Positions 50,790 through 52,593 of a stretch of 52,593 nucleotides of DNA are shown one piece after another. A model generated the notes under the pieces. That model saw only the letters and a list, made by a program, of their open reading frames with translations. It did no database searches and was not told the DNA's origin. Source of the stretch: Desulfobacterales bacterium (GTDB lineage: Bacteria; Desulfobacterota; Desulfobulbia; Desulfobulbales; VMSU01). The position numbers and the translations under genes are program-made. How positions within the stretch are numbered: position 1 is the stretch's first letter; every line of letters begins with the position of its first letter. The stretch covers positions 1-52,593 of the forward strand of contig DRPV01000249.1 of the NCBI GenBank assembly GCA_011330685.1, written 5' to 3'.

Positions 50790-52593
50790 ATGCGCCCTTT
50801 GCCTGATAACTTACTGAATAATATCCTCGATTTTCTGCGCAGAGAGGAGGATTTTGTTTTTCTGGAAACCAGCAAGGTGTCGGAAGATAACTATACCAGC
50901 CTTATTTTCAGTCGGCCGCTTAAATATATCAGTTATAGCGCTGGTACTCAAGGCCCGGCCGATTTTTTTGCTGAACTGGAGAACTATCGCCGGCGGGGGT
51001 ATTTTCTGGCCGGCCGGCTGGACTATGAATTTGGTCTTGAGCTGGAGCCCGCTCTGCGGGGGTTAGGGCGCCAAATAGAGGAGGGTAAAATATTAGCCAG
51101 CTTTGGAGTATTTGAAGCGCCGATAACCTATGATCATCGAGAGGGCGAATTCAACCGTCCCCTGCCCCTTGTCGGCAGAGGGCAGGAGACGCGGCAGGGT
51201 TTTAGAATCAGCAATCTGCGGCCCAGCATGACTCGTGAGCGTTTTTTGCGGGCTCTGCGGGCCATAAAGGACTATATCCTGAGCGGTGACACCTACCAGG
51301 TTAATTTCACCCTGAAATATCTTTTTGACTTTGCCGGTGATCCAGATGACTTATATCGGCGCCTGCGCCTTAACCAGCCGGTGGCCTACAGCGCTTATGT
51401 AAAGGCCGGCGATCGGCGGCTGCTCTCCTTTTCGCCCGAGCTTTTTTTTCGTAAAAAAGGTCAAAAGTGCATAGTCAAGCCTATGAAGGGTACTATGCCC
51501 AGGGGGCACGGACTCCAGGATGATCTGGGTCTGGCTCGGTTTTTAGCCGCGGACGGTAAAAACCGCAGTGAAAATGTGATGATTGTCGATCTGCTTCGTA
51601 ACGATTTAGGCCGGTTGTGCGAGCCTGGTTCCGTGCGGACAACCGCCATGTTTGAAGTGGAGACCTTCAGCACCCTGCACCAGATGACCAGTACCGTGGA
51701 GGGCACTCTGCAGCGCCACACCGGCCTTGAGGAGTTGTTCAGGAGCCTTTTCCCCTGTGGTTCCGTGACCGGCGCTCCCAAAATAAGAACTATGGAAATT
51801 ATCAAGGAGCTCGAAGGTGGAGAGCGCGGCGTCTATACCGGCGCTTTGGGCTTTATCGCCCCTGATGGTGAGGCGGTATTTAACGTCCCAATCCGCACCA
51901 TTGTCCTCGGTAACGGCCGGGGAGAAATGGGGATCGGGGCTGGAATAACTCATGACTCCGAGCCCCGGGATGAATGGCGGGAGACCCTGCTCAAGGGGAG
52001 GTTCTTGAGTAATCCGCATCCTGAATTTCAGCTCATCGAGACCATCCTCTGGCAGGCTGGAGACGGCTTTTGGCTCTTCGACCAGCACCTGCAAAGACTG
52101 CGGGACAGCGCCCTTTATTTTTCTTATCCCCTGGATCTCCACCGGCTCCGTCAGCGCCTGCTGACCATGGCTGATAACTGGGCTGCAGTGCCGTCCAGCC
52201 GGCGGTTGCGTGTCCTCCTCTTCCGGGACGGCAGTATTGATATTACGGTTGTGGAATGTGGGCCTCCGGCGGCCTTGTCTCTTGCGAGGCAGGCGGCCGG
52301 GGGCGGGGCGAAGCAGGAGCTTTTGCCACTTATAGAAATAAGCCCCCAAAAAACCGATTCCAGCAACATCTATCTCTACCACAAGACCACCATGCGCGAG
52401 TTATATAATAAAGAGCGCCGGAGGGCTGGGCGGGATGGTCTTTATGAAATCATTTTCTGTAACGAGAGGGATGAAATAACCGAGGGCACCATCAGCAATA
52501 TTATTATTCGCCGTCAAGGGCATTTTTTTACCCCGCCCGTTGAATGCGGTCTGCTGCCCGGAATGGCGCGGCAGATGCTCATCGAGGGGCGGC
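50790..52593 (+). CDS. pabB: Aminodeoxychorismate synthase component I fused to 4-amino-4-deoxychorismate lyase (3' end outside window)
   Basis: This frame opens at the ATG at 50790 and stays open to the window edge (601 codons). Residues ~1-410 are the chorismate-binding PabB part, with SGDTYQVNFT, KPMKGTMPRG, IVDLLRNDLGR and PCGSVTGAPKIRTME. After a short linker comes a class IV PLP enzyme, PabC-like, with the likely PLP Lys in YLYHKTTMREL and the phosphate-binding TEGTISNI and LLPGMARQ. Together they make 4-aminobenzoate for folate from chorismate and an amide-derived ammonia. The C-terminus is cut off. It is transcribed divergently from the CBS-ACT gene. The fusion itself is known in other bacteria. 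Confidence 0.92.
   Translation, partial: MRPLPDNLLNNILDFLRREEDFVFLETSKVSEDNYTSLIFSRPLKYISYSAGTQGPADFFAELENYRRRGYFLAGRLDYEFGLELEPALRGLGRQIEEGKILASFGVFEAPITYDHREGEFNRPLPLVGRGQETRQGFRISNLRPSMTRERFLRALRAIKDYILSGDTYQVNFTLKYLFDFAGDPDDLYRRLRLNQPVAYSAYVKAGDRRLLSFSPELFFRKKGQKCIVKPMKGTMPRGHGLQDDLGLARFLAADGKNRSENVMIVDLLRNDLGRLCEPGSVRTTAMFEVETFSTLHQMTSTVEGTLQRHTGLEELFRSLFPCGSVTGAPKIRTMEIIKELEGGERGVYTGALGFIAPDGEAVFNVPIRTIVLGNGRGEMGIGAGITHDSEPRDEWRETLLKGRFLSNPHPEFQLIETILWQAGDGFWLFDQHLQRLRDSALYFSYPLDLHRLRQRLLTMADNWAAVPSSRRLRVLLFRDGSIDITVVECGPPAALSLARQAAGGGAKQELLPLIEISPQKTDSSNIYLYHKTTMRELYNKERRRAGRDGLYEIIFCNERDEITEGTISNIIIRRQGHFFTPPVECGLLPGMARQMLIEGR

Noticed and set aside
1-52593. tRNA, rRNA, riboswitch or prophage features
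   Set aside because: I scanned the gaps by eye and found no cloverleaf, ribosomal or phage structural sequence. A covariance-model search would be the decisive test.

Overview
The window is about 52.6 kb of bacterial chromosome with roughly balanced GC. I think it comes from the Desulfobacterota (delta-proteobacterial sulfate-, sulfur- or metal-reducers, including syntrophic forms). The basis is the density of c-type multiheme cytochromes, NHL-repeat lipoproteins and an outer-membrane barrel, and housekeeping blocks in orders that are familiar there (guaB-guaA; rpsA-sppA-ihfB; ispG-proS-relA). No 16S rRNA, dsr or other strong taxonomic marker is present, so genus-level placement is not possible. 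I saw no tRNA, rRNA, CRISPR array, transposase or integrase.

Layout. (1) 1-6083, minus strand: guaB-guaA continue into a GAF histidine kinase, a REC-TPR response regulator and a truncated protein ending in a CCHC zinc knuckle. (2) 6.2-12.4 kb: ppx/gppA, yciO, then a minus-strand set of HAD nucleotidase, Nudix, rpsA, sppA and ihfB. (3) 12.5-15.8 kb, plus strand: flavin oxidoreductase, pcnB and bioB. (4) 15.9-23.4 kb: a secreted glycosidase with a discoidin domain, rpmB, then relA, proS and ispG on the minus strand. relA has a degenerate hydrolase site. (5) 23.7-47.8 kb: an electron-transfer island. (6) 47.8-52.6 kb: class A penicillin-binding protein, CBS-ACT protein and a truncated PabB-PabC fusion.

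The island holds nine multiheme cytochromes with 72 candidate heme sites by my count. An orphan sigma-54 regulator sits at its left edge. A minus-strand operon follows: NHL lipoprotein, 787-residue outer-membrane barrel, SurA/PpiC-like chaperone, NHL lipoprotein, dodecaheme cytochrome. This has the shape of a trans-outer-membrane electron conduit. Next, on the plus strand, come two TPR-GT41 (O-GlcNAc-transferase-like) glycosyltransferases interleaved with an OmcE-like tetraheme cytochrome and a compact dodecaheme cytochrome. The tetraheme gene has its own sigma-54-type promoter, strong ribosome site and terminator. The pattern suggests an inducible extracellular cytochrome, possibly a nanowire subunit, that may be glycosylated before export. 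Farther right are a SPOR-domain 15-heme cytochrome, a pentaheme lipoprotein, a nonaheme protein, two PilZ proteins, a duplicated [HAMP membrane protein + cytochrome] pair and a c3-like tetraheme protein.

Two families of palindromic interspersed repeats run through the window (A: ends GTAACCGTTCAG; B: ends GTAAGCG). Every one of the six convergent gene junctions carries at least one. Family B supplies the stop codon of three genes (ppx, bioB, mrcA).
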